The notes under the pieces were generated by a model. That model had not been told where the DNA came from. It saw nothing but the letters and a program-made list of their open reading frames with translations, and did no database searches. From the NCBI GenBank assembly GCA_029204225.1, contig CM055109.1, positions 35,040,496 to 35,104,495 of the forward strand: a stretch of 64,000 bases of DNA, given 5' to 3'. This DNA comes from Diphasiastrum complanatum. Its lineage: Eukaryota > Streptophyta > Lycopodiopsida > Lycopodiales > Lycopodiaceae. Below are positions 12,991-26,329 of this stretch, one piece after another (positions within the stretch are counted from its first letter, which is position 1; each line of letters opens with the position of its first letter). The position numbers and the translations under genes are program-made.

Positions 12991-15900
12991 AAAATACCAA
13001 TTACTTTGTATTTGTGAAATTTACTAAACATAGAATATGGCTACTTTTGGATACAATAGATTAATATATGTCAACATTCAAGCACTCTATGATGTTGACA
13101 TTTAAAAAAAAAAAGTCATCTTCCCAAGTTATCTATTAATGCATATAATGTTATACTCATTGGGTAATTCTCACTAGAGATATACTATAATCATCTACAA
13201 GTGAATTCATGACAATCAATTTCTTTCAATGGTGAAAATAAAATAAAAACTAAGCCTTTGGATATGGTTCAAACAAAAGTGAGTGGAACACTTAAAAAAC
13301 CCTTCATCTTGTTTAGTGGCATAACTAATGTGTGAGTATAAATCAAACGAAATCTAATCTAGAACAAAGTCGGTTGGTGGTCACTATCATGGCATATTAT
13401 GTGTAGATATTTTCAAGAAGTATCAAGTTATAAAGATGTGAGTAATTTGATATTTCATATTGTAGAATCTTTCATTCAATGTGATATGTGAATTATCTCC
13501 AAGTTCTTATTAAGGATACTATTTGAACACCAATTATGTAGTAAAGCAAATTCTAAACATGTTCATGAAAGCCAAGCTACCTAAGCTTACCTAGTAGAGC
13601 AATTTTCATCTTCTAGCGGTGATGCAAGGCTCAGCTTTGGGTCATGTTTGTATGTGATCTTCTGCTAACTTAACAAGGTCAATTTACTAGAGTGAATGAA
13701 TAAGCATACACTTGTATATAATACTCTAGCAACCAGTAATTTATCACGATATTGAATAGTATTAAAGAGTTGTATAACACTAAAGAGAAATAGTTGGCTA
13801 GTAAGAAGTAAGATGAGTGGCACTCATATGTTATAATGCTTACTATAAAAATGTCTACCAAGTGTTGCTTGAATCAAGAAACACATCTATATAGAACAAA
13901 ATTGTATTGCATCACTAACTATAATATTGGTATCTTATAAAATAAGATAAAAAATCTCTCATAACTTTTTCAAGTACCAAAGTTGTTTTGATATTGATTT
14001 GGTGTCATGGACATTCATTTATATCTTTTTTGAATCAAACATAAATCCCTTATCACATGAAATCATATCGTCTTAAAATTTATATCCATGTGTGTCACTA
14101 TCTATGCATTACCAATTAAGCTAATCATTAGATAAATTCAACTTTTGTTAAAATATAAACTCTAGAAATATACAAAAAAAATTGATTTTTTTTTTTGAAC
14201 TTCAAATGTCAAACCTAAGTTGAAAAATAACATTTTTCATAGTTCACCAAAGGCCTATACAGCCTCATAGACGATTGCAAGAACTATCAACTTCTTGGAT
14301 GGATTTACATTGAAATCATTAAAATAAGTTAAATATTTATTTTGTGACAAATGGACACTTGCTTTGCTTTGACTAGTGATGTTACAAATATGCTAGCAAA
14401 ATTTCATGATGGCCAATAGACGATTTTATCGAAACAAAAATGAAATAGCAGATAGCACACATTTATGTACGATTCCAAGCCTTTCTTCTAGATTCGCCAT
14501 TGTATTAGTAAGTAAAAAAAATTACTCCAAAATGATAGTCTACATTTCTTTACAATTTTGTCTTTATCTACTTTGAACATGCTAATCAAGTCACATGAAT
14601 TAGAGGGAAAAACGTAATCAAACATATGTTATATTATTCAATTAATCTACTCATATAGGTCCATCAATGACCAAAGTTTGAATCTTAATATTGAATATAT
14701 TGAACATGTATTGCTTATGAAAGAGCATGTCATAAAGGGATTGTATAGGGTGAATATTGTTGTAATATTATCATCTATCAATACTTTACTGTCACAACAA
14801 AAAATCCAAAAAAAAATTCAAAGTAACAACATATTTCTTTGATCAAATTTGCAATAATGCATTACCGTATATGATTGATGAACAAATTAAAGAAAACGAC
14901 AAATTGAGCTTAAAGAAAGAGTACACCTCAAGGTATATTATTAGCACTAATTTTCAAGCCAAAATAGATGACATAAATAAATAAAAAACTTGTACTACAT
15001 TTTTATATGTTGTCTACATGCTTCCACTAACTTAAAATGAGTAATATTTGTATATTTGTAACAAGTTGTCACTCTAGACAATCAAATAGAAAGTATCAAT
15101 CAATAAATTAATGTTATTAACATGTGTATGTGCTACCTTAAATGGAATTAAAAGGAGTCTCTTATGTCATTATAAAGAGCTCGACATCATATACATGTCC
15201 AAAATATATCTTCTTATGGCATGCACACTATTAGCACTTCTCTTTGTAAAGATATATTTAAAATACCATTTGGACATTTTCTAATAGATAATTACATATT
15301 CTTGAACACATAAAACATAATGACGAGAACATATCATTCAATATACTTTGGAAGAAAATAGCTATCATTTAGTTTGAGTAGTTTTTTTTTTACTAAAATG
15401 AAAATAAAAATGATGTGGTATGTTAATGTTTTGAAGCTCTTTAATAATAAGACATGTGAAAATTACTCTTATATATTCTTGATCAAACAAGTATAAACCT
15501 CTTGAAATCCTCTACATATTGGATTAGTTTCAAATCTAAATAGAGATGTTGATTACAAGAAATACATTAAAAAATAAAAAATGCTCAAAACAATGACATA
15601 TGTTGACAATCAAGGTACAAATTGGTGATACAAATTCTTTGAAAATCAAGAACTTATTCTCTTGTGCAAAAACATTTATGATATCATTTTGAGAGATCCA
15701 ATTTTTTTTCCGTTTTGGCTATCTATTGATCAAACACTTTTATTTGTAGATTCTACTATTTTCATTGTAATAAAAGCAATGACGTATGCACCTTCTAGAG
15801 AGACATATTTGGGGGCTCAAATATTTCGCGCCAAAGGCCAAAAGTCTTTGTGAATTTGTGGCATGAAAGTGTACAAGAGATAGATGTGTATCATGGCTAC

Positions 15901-18862
15901 AACCTTGTTGATGACAATCCACTAGGACATCCATTTTGGATCTACATTGTTTTTCATTTGTGAAGACCACTAAATGAAAAAATTGAAGCTACTGTGGTTG
16001 ATTGGTTTCAGACACAACATCGTGATTCATACAAGGGAAATTGAGTTTGAAAATGATTGCCATTCGTTTTGATGAATGAATGCAAAGGAGCCAAATATCA
16101 ACACCACACAGATGTACTTCAATTTGAGTATGTGATATTCTTGTGTTTGTTCCTGAATAGACTTAGATACTAAAAAAGCTACAAAAGATATTATTAAAGA
16201 ATGGCTTCCAACTTAGGTAAGTCCTAAAGAGACCATAAGCTATTTCAACGAGACACGTAAACATATTGAAGTAGATGTCATATTGTATAGAGATGAGTAC
16301 AATGTACTTGTTATAGTGTTGAAGGTAATAGATCATAACATCTTCACCTTATAAGTAGTTTATCGATGATGATGAGTTAAAGGGTTTTGACTCCAATGAA
16401 AATGCATTATAAGATATTGATTGTTAGTGTTCATTTCATTGTATTTTTTTTGTTTCTATGTTTGTGTAACTTTGAGGATTTCATGTAAATATAAAGTGGA
16501 TTTTGCAAGTGCCAGTGAGTCTACAAAAAGTTAGAAGTTTTAGATTATCATGTTGAGTGCCTATCGTCAAATCTTTTAAAATATGCCATTTTCCTAAATA
16601 TTCTATATTATTGATTAAATATATACAAATTTTTAAGCTCTTGTTTGTATTCAATCAATGTTTTGAAAACCATGCAAAAAGTGATATTGTTTTTAACATA
16701 TACTAGCAGATATGTTGATGGCCATTCCACCTCATGTGTTTGCCTTGCCACTTCATGCATATATTATGCCATAGAATGTAGCTCCCTTAGTTTGCTTGCC
16801 TATCTCCCATATCTCCACAACATTTCTATACAAGAGAGAGGACCAAGGGGGTCATTGCTTGAAAAAAGCATTGTGAATTTGTAATTTTATTATGCACAAT
16901 TGTGATTAGAACTTTATCTTGCTTTGTGTTTAGAATATTAAGATCTTGGATTGTTTTTTCTCTCTTGATTAGTTGTAATTGAAAACGATGGTGCCATGGT
17001 CATTTCTAGTTGATTTGTACTTGACAGAAAAAAAAAAAAAAGTAGAGCTCTTAATTTGATAAGGTGGCCCTTGGTTTGGGGGGACGTGGTTTGATAATGG
17101 CAATTCATAGGAAAAATGTTCATTAATGTGGTGTTATGTTAGGATCTATGGTTTTTACGCCTAATTGTTGACTACTTTTCATCTCATTTGAACAAAAAGC
17201 GGTCTAGATAATCACTTCTTGAAATTATGCTTTAGTCCTTGTGAAAGAAAAAGGGGTGATTGTGCTTATGGTGATAGTTTAGATGGCTATACTTGCGACT
17301 ACTCAACATTTTTTGGCATAAAAGTCTCAAGAACTTCTCTAAGTTGTCACTCACCCTTTTACTACCCAATTTTTATCATATATTGCCATGGTTGATCACT
17401 TATAAGGGCCTTCATCCATCCTATCATCAATGCTTATGAATCGAGGACATTTTCAATCCATTTTTCATGAAGGAAGGTGCCAATTTAAAATATCTTGCTT
17501 GAAATTTATCCACAAGTAGTAGTATCTATTGCTCACTAAACACGAGGTAGTTTTTCAATTATCATATCCACACTCCTACATGCACCTGCTATCAGATTGG
17601 GACCTACAATCTAATTCATAGTCTGATCTATATCGTACAACCACTCAAAAAAATCCAAATTTGAGCCACATTTCTTCACTCTTCCATGCTTGTTTTTGGT
17701 TGTGAACATAATCTTGTCCACTTTGTATTGGGCTTGGAAACTACAAGGTATGGATCTTGTATCCTATATATATATATAGTTATAGTTGTCTGATTTTGGG
17801 AACATCATAGAATATTCTAAAAGTCGACAACATGCTCTTGCAGTAAACCCAAACGCTACATAAACGAAGTAGAGAGAGCCAGAAGTATTAGAAAAGGGCA
17901 ACTAGTTTGTGTAAGTCCAACATTGGACCTTAGGCTAGTATTTGCCATGAAGCACAAGTGATCAAATAAATTATTTAAAACTTAGCTTTAGAAAAGTTCC
18001 TAAGTTAGGAAACACAACTTGTTGTTGAAATTACACAAGCTAGTTTGATATTTTCACTTGTAAATTGCATTGAGGCCATGTTGTGGGATGTCACACATGC
18101 CAAAAGCATAGGATACTCTTTTTTTAAGTCATATCCCTAACCTAGCTTTGGAATGGTACCTTTGGAATGAGGCCAAAATGTGCGTAGATAGGCTAGAGAG
18201 ATTCTAGGAGCTAAAAATAGCAATTTTTATATTGTTTTGGATCTCAAGATCTCGACCCCCAATTAGGGTGGATCTTACGTTCTAATAGGTTAAACATTAG
18301 GGTTAGGTCTTGGATGGATCATAGGTAGCCCTAAATGCTCAGATCCGAGGCATTCATGTATATATATGTGATGGATTTGCCATCCAATCATGGTAGAAAT
18401 TGAGATCTTCCTTTATGACTAGTTTTTGTCTATCATGTGAGTGATGATTGCTATTGGCATTTGGATTTTTGTAATCATTAGAAGAGTTTGAAGGTGCAAG
18501 TATAATACACAGGTTGTAGCAAGTTGTACATCCACACGTGTGAGGTGTTTAGAATTTTGGATCCAATTTGTGGTTTTCAAGCCAAGATATGCTTTAAATC
18601 AATGTATTGATTTGTAATCTAGCTATTGGATTTTAAATAGGTGCTTTTTCCATCATTTCTAGGACCAATTGGGTTTATTTTACTGCATTTTTAACACCTG
18701 CCCTCAAGAAACACAAAGTGATCTTGACAGTCAAGATTGTGATCTTGATGGAACTTTTGTAGCCAATGGGTGATGAGGAGATTCCAGTCTCAGTCCTATA
18801 TAAAGGTACCAATATTCTTGTATTGGACATCATTTGAAGAGCTAATAAAATTCTATTAATTT

Positions 18863-19026
<164 letters not shown>

Positions 19027-19243
19027 TGCTCACTAGTCCCTCTCTCTCCATACTCTCCATGCACTCTCTACTCCATCCCCCTAATTCCTTCTCTCCCTCC
19101 TTCCCTTATGATGTAATGTGTAATTGTATGTTGTTTATTTAAGTTAAGCTCCATGCAAATCTTTTGAATGCATTCCATTGTGTGAAGCATGTGCCCTTTC
19201 CAAGGCACATAAAAAAGCATAATTTTCAAGCTCCATCACAAAG

Positions 19244-19700
19244 TCAACTCACCCACTTGACGATCGTGCCATGCCTCAAGGAGTCATTCGGTTGTCCTAA
19301 CAATAGGTACTCAACAATATATGTTGCCCACTCAGGTCCTACTTCGACATAGAACAATGCAGCATCTGGTAATTCATCATCCACTTCAATGTTAGCTGGT
19401 GCGGATTCGATTTGCGAAACGTGATCGGCTAGATAATGTTGCTTCCCCTTTTGAACCACAATTTGAAAGTCAAATCCAGTCAATAACATTAATCATCTTG
19501 CAATACGTCCAATATTGCATGTCTTGTTTACCAAGTAAAGTAACGGCTGGTGATCCGTGAAATTTTTGAATAGAAAAAATCATGGCTAACATTTCACGTT
19601 CTGTTGTTGAATAGTTCTTCTCTGGATCTGTAAGTTGTCTGCTTGCAAATCATATAGGCTAATCCTTTTTATAATCTCCTGGCTCGTCAAAATTCATTGG
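19244..19700 (-). pseudogene. Gypsy RNase H fragment
   Basis: The frame 19489-19244 reads FDFQIVVQKGKQHYLADHVS, the C-terminal RNase H motif also found at 5.9 kb (FDFWIVVRKEKHHYMTDHVS). The upstream ~200 bp contain degraded RNase H sequence in broken frames. The RT catalytic core is absent. Confidence 0.65.
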
Positions 19701-19867
19701 TTATGTCCTAGCTGGGCCATCATAAACATCTTTTGAGTATGGCATGTGTTCTTCAGGTTCACGATGTGCTTTAGGTAGCATTCCAATGTATAACATTTAA
19801 AATACTCGGGCATATCATGCTGAACAACATCTGTTTGTTCCTTTTTGAAAGGAGTTGTCTTGGATCT

Positions 19868-20440
19868 TCACTTAGCCTTTTTAGCAGGGAGGTGATGACT
19901 TCCAAGAAGATAAACTCTTCTTCGAAGGTGAAAACTTCCTAGACGATGATGTCTTGCTAGAATTTTGACTTGTAGAATCATCTCGAATTTTTCTTTGCCT
20001 TTATCTAGTAAGGGTGGCACATTCGCTGAATCAATCTTTTGAGAAGGATTTTCCCATTTCAGGAATGTATTATAATATTGTTTAGCTTGTTTCTTCGTCA
20101 TTGATCCTGTGATCCTATCTTCCTTCAATATAACTGCTTTGGACGGTTTTATTGTTGGTTCATTAGGAACATTACGCACTCCAAATTTGGTCGGATCCAT
20201 ATGATTTAGAATCTGCTCATTCGTAAGTTTTGCATTGCCATCATAAGCCAAGGCATGGCTCACATGTATGAGATTCTCTTCAACCGGATCTGGTATAGGT
20301 TCCGTTGATATCCAGGCTACATTTATTCAATGGAAACATGATTGGTGTATCCAAAGTTTGATCTAATAAGAAAATCTCACTCAAATATGATTGATTATCT
20401 TGTTGACACGTAGTCGTACAATCAATCATTGCAAGAGCTT
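19868..20440 (-). pseudogene. Gypsy post-protease linker fragment
   Basis: The frame 20263-19868 (131 codons) contains LTNEQILNHMDPTKFG, matching LTDEQVLHHMDPDRYE in the first element. The DNA match extends up to about 20440 (GTTGACACGTAGTCGTACAA against ATTGACATGTCCGGTAGTCA in copy 1). The protease motif that should precede it is deleted. Confidence 0.5.
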
Positions 20441-20606
20441 CATTCCAGTTGACAGTATCCGTTTGAGAATCGTCTTATTGCAGATATTTGATCCACTGCC
20501 TCATATCCTGATATCTTTTTTTTTCTATATGAAGATTTGGATAGACTTCCGATGCTGTTGGTAATGGTATAGAATCAACAAGTATTGGATCCACTACTGG
20601 TTCTTT

Positions 20607-20879
20607 CTACTTCTGTGCTCTAGTGACCACCATCAAGGGTACACTTGATTTATTCTGAATTATTGGTCTTTGCTTGATTGTTATCAAATTTACAGGTGCT
20701 GTAGCTGGTGATGGCTTTGCTCTTGCTGGACAGTCTTTATAGCAATGCCCATAACCACAGTCACGACAGAATGGTACAAATTTTTTTTTATTTGGACATT
20801 CCGCAACTCTATGATTTTCTCCATATGCAAAACATCCAAGTGGTGCTCTCGCCCAATTTCTAGAGGCTTGTTGTTGCAC
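20607..20879 (-). pseudogene. Gypsy gag nucleocapsid with zinc knuckles
   Basis: A 90-codon minus-strand frame holds two knuckle-like motifs: CFAYGENHRVAEC, whose second Cys is replaced by Tyr, and CRDCGYGHCYKDC, a complete C-x2-C-x3-H-x4-C. Such knuckles bind RNA for packaging in LTR elements. The frame ends where the protease should begin. Confidence 0.65.
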
Positions 20880-21599
20880 GACAACATAAATAGCACACTG
20901 TTTAGAAGATCCACATGAAGATCAACTTGCTTGATCAATACTATAGTTCCATTTCTCGGCACTTAGGTACGGTTCTAGTTCCATCAAATTGGCAAGAGGA
21001 GCAGAGTGCTTTGGTGGAACAGGTAAGGCTAAATGTTCTGGGTATCCAAAAGCAGATTGTTGAGGTCTTGTTGATGGATTTCCTCCATACTGTGGTTCTC
21101 GATTGCTGAATTATCCAAGGGTTGAAGTTGCATGATCAGGGGAATTACACAAATGGCATACACTGATTTTCATTCATTTTTTCAATTGAGGACACTCATT
21201 CATTGTGTGATTTATTGTGAAAATAGAACATCAGACATTTTTCCTGGTAGGAAAAGTCTTCGCAAACTTCTCAGGTTCCTTGTTCGTTTTTCTGTGAAAT
21301 CTTCTAATGCTTTGACCTTCTCATCAAATTGCGACTACAACTTTTCCATCTGTTTCTGTTGGTTCTTCCCAAGTTTCTCGAACTCATTGAACATCATTTC
21401 TGCAGTAGCGTTGGCATTCATTGATGCAATAGTGGTGGATGTCGTAGTAGTCTACCCTGCTATAAAAGACAACATACTAATATTCGGCTCATCATCTGAA
21501 TCTTCATCCTTCTCCCAAATTGCATCGTCCATAGCATTTTACAAGAGTGCATACTCATTATGGCGTTTCAGATCATGTCTGATCCGTTTAGGTAGACCT

Positions 21600-22037
21600 A
21601 ACAAAAATTACATAATGATGGCATTTTCATTAATCAGCTCAGGCTCGCACTTAGATATGAGGCGTTTCACCCGTTCAATGTAATCTCGAACCATTTTCCG
21701 CTTTCCCATTTTAATTATACTTAAAAGTAGGAAAGGGTATAAACTTTCGTGGTTTGAACCGTGTAATAAGGGCTCTTTTAACAAGCTCCGAATTTGTACG
21801 CTCAGTTTCATCTTGATTATAGTACTAATCTTGTGTTGCGCCTGTTAAGGCCATAGGAAACAACTTGAGTTTATCTTGAGGGAAAATTTCGCCATAGACT
21901 TCATAGGATTCAGCATAGATATGAAGAAATCTAACTGGATCTATTAATCCATTATATTTGGGTAGATCCAAACGAGGTGCTCTTATAACAATAATAGGAT
22001 TGACTTCCTGAGTAGCACCTCCAAGGGCAGCCATCAT
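21600..22037 (-). pseudogene. Gypsy gag N-terminal fragment
   Basis: The frame 22037-21825 reads PRLDLPKYNGLIDPVRFLHI, the typical retrotransposon gag fold start (x-F/Y-G-x-D/P-x4-L). It stops at 21825 and resumes in another frame (21811-21608) with a segment ending RVKRLISKCEPELINENAII. Further gag sequence down to about 20900 is degraded. Confidence 0.6.
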
Positions 22038-22612
22038 CGCAAATTCAAATCAAGCAGACAATGAGATTGGATCTAGAATTTTTAGTCAAAACTATCTCAA
22101 ATCTAATCTGCTGGATCTATTTCACTTTTCAAGAATCTGATTCTAGTATGAGATCCACTATCATTTATTAAGAAGTAATTAATGAAACATGTTTTTTGTG
22201 TAGGGAATGCTTTTTATTTATTTATGTAGTACCAAAATTTGAGTGAGACCTACATGATCGTAAAGCCTCTCGGGGCTTGAGGAAAAATAAAAATAACATA
22301 ATATTCTACCCATTACTCCAACAATCTATTTAGTGACCTTTAGTTAGTAAAACCCTTTTTCAAAAAACTAATGAAAGTTTGCAAGAGCAAGTGGTAACTT
22401 TTAATTGGGCCCACAAATCAAGGTTACTCAAATAAACGGGGGGAAACACCCTGGTGCATTTATTCATAGGAAAAAGTAGTAGGTACATTGATGAACAAGA
22501 TATATACACCCTAAAGGGGCAGTTTAAACAAAAGTAGGCTCAAACAAGAGCAAAGCTTGCAGTAAAGTTAAGATCAATCCAAATCCTGGCATTAAAAATA
22601 AAAGTGCATAAG
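22038..22612. other. Non-coding gap between gypsy gag and RT/nuclease element
   Basis: No reading frame or RNA signal is supported. The right part (22430-22612) may be the 3' untranslated end of the reverse-transcriptase element that starts at 22613; the left part may be the gypsy leader. I see no LTR termini. Confidence 0.4.
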
Positions 22613-25501
22613 CTATGATGATGTTCGTGGGAGTCTGCCAACTGACTGGAGTAGATCAGAAAGGAGAAGAGGTGGTGAGTCGGCTAATGAAGGGAGATGA
22701 GATGGAGCAGACCCAGCCACCGTCGCCCGTTGCAGAATAGATAGGGCTTGAGCACGTTGCAGGTCAATGGAAACACGTTGTTTGAAAGAAGCCACGAGGA
22801 TAGAACTAGGAATACCTTGACGCTCTGCCGCCTGATGAGAACACATGCGAAGAAAATCCTCAAAGCGTCGATGCAAGGTGCCATAAGTCTCAATAGCCAA
22901 GGGAAGGAAAGCATTCGTGGGGTGCCTGTCGGAGTAGTTTTTTTCCTTCTCTTGTGCTGCCACGCCTGCCACTTCTCCTGGTGTGAAGGCAGAGCGAGGC
23001 AATAGGTCACCACGCATGGGATTAGCAACAACAACATCTGCCAAAGTACGAAGCCCATCCCGAGAGAGAACAATGTCAACACGCCTGCAGGAAGAGTGGG
23101 ACGCGGAAGAAGGAAATATACAAGACTGCTCTCTAAGGACATGGAATCCTCCATCTTTGGCTATAGCGGCCGCTGCATCTCTGACAACATCATGCGTAGC
23201 TGTGCGCTCACTCCCAGAAGGACAGCGGAGGAGGTGGATAGCAAGAGCATCAATAGGGTGACCACAAACACACCTGGAGAGACCCAAGACTGAAGGATGA
23301 GGAAGCCCCAGGCGAAGACGAAGAGCAATGGTGAAGATGGCCGAAGACAACCGGAAGGAAGGAATAACAGGCCGAGCTTACAGCCAAGCCCCGACACCAG
23401 GACCCGCACAAGAAAGAAGCCGAGCTCGATGCAACGTGGAAGGAGCCTCAGAGAGCATGCTGAAAAGGGTATGCTTGTGCACGCGCTCCAAGAGGGTCTC
23501 TTGCAGGTAATCTGAACTGAAAGTGAGGAGTTGCTTAAAAGGAGGAAGACAAGCTTGGGCAGAGAGGGGGAGAAGCTCTCGCGCAACGATGAGGAGGTGC
23601 TGGAAAGGCAGAGAACCGCTATCCACATGAGCAATGCAATTCACCAAGAGAGGCCAAAAGCCAGAAAGGAACCGAGAAGACAAAGTAGGGGCGACAAGAG
23701 CCCAGCTCCCAAGAAAAGCTGCAGGTGCAGAAGAAACCGTAGAGAGAAGATCCACACCTCCACAAGAAATGGGTAACAAAGCCTGGTTCCGAGCTGAAAG
23801 GGTCCACACCATCCAAAGAACCTGGGCCCAAAAGGCGGCCAAAAACATCCATGAGAGAGCTGTCAAAGGAAGAGAGGAGATGCAAAAAGTCCTTAGTAGG
23901 GGGGGAAGCCACAACAGATAAGAAGGACGCTGGATAAAGCAAGACGTCAAGATGCCAAACGCGACCTGAGTGTCACCCAAACGGGGAAAAAGATCTGAAT
24001 GAGCAACATCCTCCTGAAGAGCCTCACCAAGAAAAGCATAGCTGAAGGGAGCAGACCCAAAACGAACACCCAAAATGCAAATGCCATCCGAAGGAGCAAG
24101 GAAACCTTGAGGAGGAACAAAGTCCGGGGGAAGACTTGCTGGACCACACTGAACACTTGCGAGGTTGAATAGACAAACCAAGAAAAGCTAGCTGCTCAGA
24201 GAAATGATGAAATGCAAGGAGCACCGTAGGAGCAGGACCAACAATATGAGTGTCATCAGCAACTGAAGGAAATAAGCAGGAGGGAAAGGCCTCTGCAGAA
24301 GCTCGAAGTGCACGGAAATGAGTCAAAGCGAAAAGAGGACCAGCCAAAGGATCACCTTGACGAGTACCTGCTACAGACTGGATAGTAGAAAGATCTCCAG
24401 AGCGCACATGGTGACTATAAAAGAGAGGAGTCTCAGTAGCATAGAACAATCGCACAAATAGGATAAGTTGAGCCAACTCACCACCAGCCGCGCGCAGCTC
24501 TTGAAAGATCGCAGCTCTAGAAATAGAGTTAAAGACATTGGAAACATCCACTTGGAGAACAACCCAAACAATATGGAGATCAAGGGTGGCACGCAAACCA
24601 TGAATGACAGCTTCACAGCCGCCAGGAGTTGAGACGCTAAACTGATGAGGGGAGAGAAAAGAGGCAAAAGTCTGTTGAAACTGAAAACAGATAGAGCGAC
24701 TAACAAGACGGAGGAGGACTTCGCCAATAGCGATGAGACGGATGCCACCCTAGGCTTTAGACATGGCGATCAAATGAGACGTAGACAAAAGACGTGCGAC
24801 AAAAGAAGGAATGTGACTAGAGGCGATAAAAGAGCAGACCTAAAAGAGTTGAACAAAGCCACTAGCAGAGTCCTCGGGTGGAAAGCAATCACGAAGGTGT
24901 TCATACACTAAACCGGAGGGACCACCAATAGCAAGACGAGGACTACGATGGAAGGCACGAGAGAAAGAATCACGATCAAGCACCAAGTCAATATTAGACA
25001 CAAAGTCCTCCACAAACAAGGGAAGAATGCCTTCAGAAGTAGGATGCAGATCTTGGAGAGCAGCAACAGTATCAGCAGAAGAGGGAGCGGGTGTGAGAAG
25101 AGCTAAAGCTTGAGCTGCACGAGAATACTCACCAACTTGCCCAAGATGTAGGGTGCGACAAAGGCGACGGTGGAGAGGTGGGGCGCCTTGAGGTTGAGAG
25201 TCCTGTGAGTTGCGAGCAGCAAGTGCCTGACAACGTGCAAAGTGTTCATCATGAAGCGTTTCCCAATCTCCTGATAGAAAGCGACGAAGGCGAGCGCATC
25301 CCCACCCCTCGGAGGAAGGACTAGACACCAATGGGGAAAAAGAAGAAACAGATGCCAAGCCGCAATGTCAAAGGGGTCAATAGCCAAGCGATCAAGAGGA
25401 AGGCGCATAGCAACTTGAGTTTCACGACGGAGAGCGAGGGGAATATGAAAGTAGAGCCTTGGACGAGTTACCATTCTTGGCAACCCCATGTGCATGTGCA
25501 A
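22613..25501 (-). pseudogene. Degenerate reverse transcriptase with CCHC finger and PD-(D/E)XK-like domain
   Basis: One ancestral minus-strand ORF is spread over three frames. N-terminus: 25501 to about 25290 (PFDIAAWHLFLLFPHWCL), frameshift, then 25358-24840 (GPSGLVYEHLRDCF, an RT N-terminal motif). After stops at 24840 and about 24750 the same frame gives the RT core: LQVDVSNVFNSI (motif A), GTRQGDPLAGPLFAL (motif B), SVADDTHIVG (motif C, ADD). After a frameshift near 24150 and a stop at 23378 the C-terminus (23350-22613) contains CVCGHPIDALAIHLLRC, a CCHC finger, then RRVDIVLSRDG and LADVVVANP, resembling the PD-(D/E)XK nuclease of R2-type non-LTR elements, and FLPLAIETYG. At about 960 codons it is long for a single-ORF element. 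GC content is clearly higher than the surroundings. Confidence 0.7.
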
Positions 25502-25623
25502 CCTAGGACATGCTAATTTTAGTTACTATCATCATTATAAGTAGGTGGTTGATATTGCAAAAAATTGCAACATATAAGATTCTTGGATGCTGGATTGGAC
25601 ATTGGACGTTGGATCATATTTTT

Positions 25624-25625
<2 letters not shown>

Positions 25626-25718
<93 letters not shown>

Positions 25719-25746
25719 CTTTCTTTCTTTCTCTCTCTCTCTCTCT
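25626..25746. repeat. Compound microsatellite (TA)n(GA)n(CT)n
   Basis: (TA)n at 25626-25672, (GA)n at 25673-25716, then TTTC units and (CT)n to 25746. The GA and CT arms are complementary and could form a hairpin. Confidence 0.97.
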
Positions 25747-26220
25747 AAGTCATGTTATAAATAGTAATCAGGGGAGCATAAAATGGCTCCCCCTTACCAA
25801 CTACGGCAAGTGCTCTTAGCCGGTGAAGCGGGGCCACAATAAGGTTGCCCCATCATGTGCCTCCTCGTGTACGCATGTCAAACATAGTTTTGCTACAACC
25901 TTATCTACGCATGCATTTTCAACATCCTATGTTTTTCTACAAAACCACCATAGATGATAGCTTGCAACCAAGCTACAATAATACATAATGGAAGGCGAGT
26001 TGAATCGGACAAGAGGGGTTGTGTTCTCTCTATAAGTCTCATTCTTCTTCCTTTACTAGCAAACATACAATTAGCATTATTCACCACTTTATGCCATAAA
26101 AAATGCCACCCATTGTGCCAATAAGGCATATACAACGAAAAGTAGCTTTCTACCTAGTCAACATCACCTTTCCCAACTCAAGCAATTCAAGTAAGAGTTA
26201 ATATTTCCACCCGGTTGAGA

Positions 26221-26300
26221 GCTCTAACCAATGTATGGATGCCTCATGGGTGTTCACTTAGCTCTAACCAATGTATGGATGCCACATGGGTGCTCACCTA
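26221..26300. repeat. Two 40-bp tandem units
   Basis: GCTCTAACCAATGTATGGAT begins both 26221 and 26261; the second unit differs by a few substitutions. Confidence 0.9.
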
Positions 26301-26329
26301 ACCCCACATAGAGTCACCAAGAAAACCAC

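Larger units (their letters stand above)
19244..22037 (-). mobile_element. Second Ty3/gypsy element, internally deleted
   Basis: Minus-strand remnants occur in gypsy order: gag (22037 to about 21600), zinc knuckles (20879-20607), the post-protease linker (about 20440-19868) and the RNase H end (about 19700-19244). The linker and RNase H parts are homologous to the element at 4.6-8.6 kb. The protease active site and almost all of RT are missing, and no integrase follows. No LTRs were identified. It appears to be a deletion derivative of a related family. Confidence 0.65.

Noticed and set aside
23619-23942. Multiple overlapping ORFs on both strands in the RT/nuclease element
   Set aside because: The high-GC coding frame creates open shadow frames; only the minus-strand frames carry RT, CCHC and nuclease motifs.
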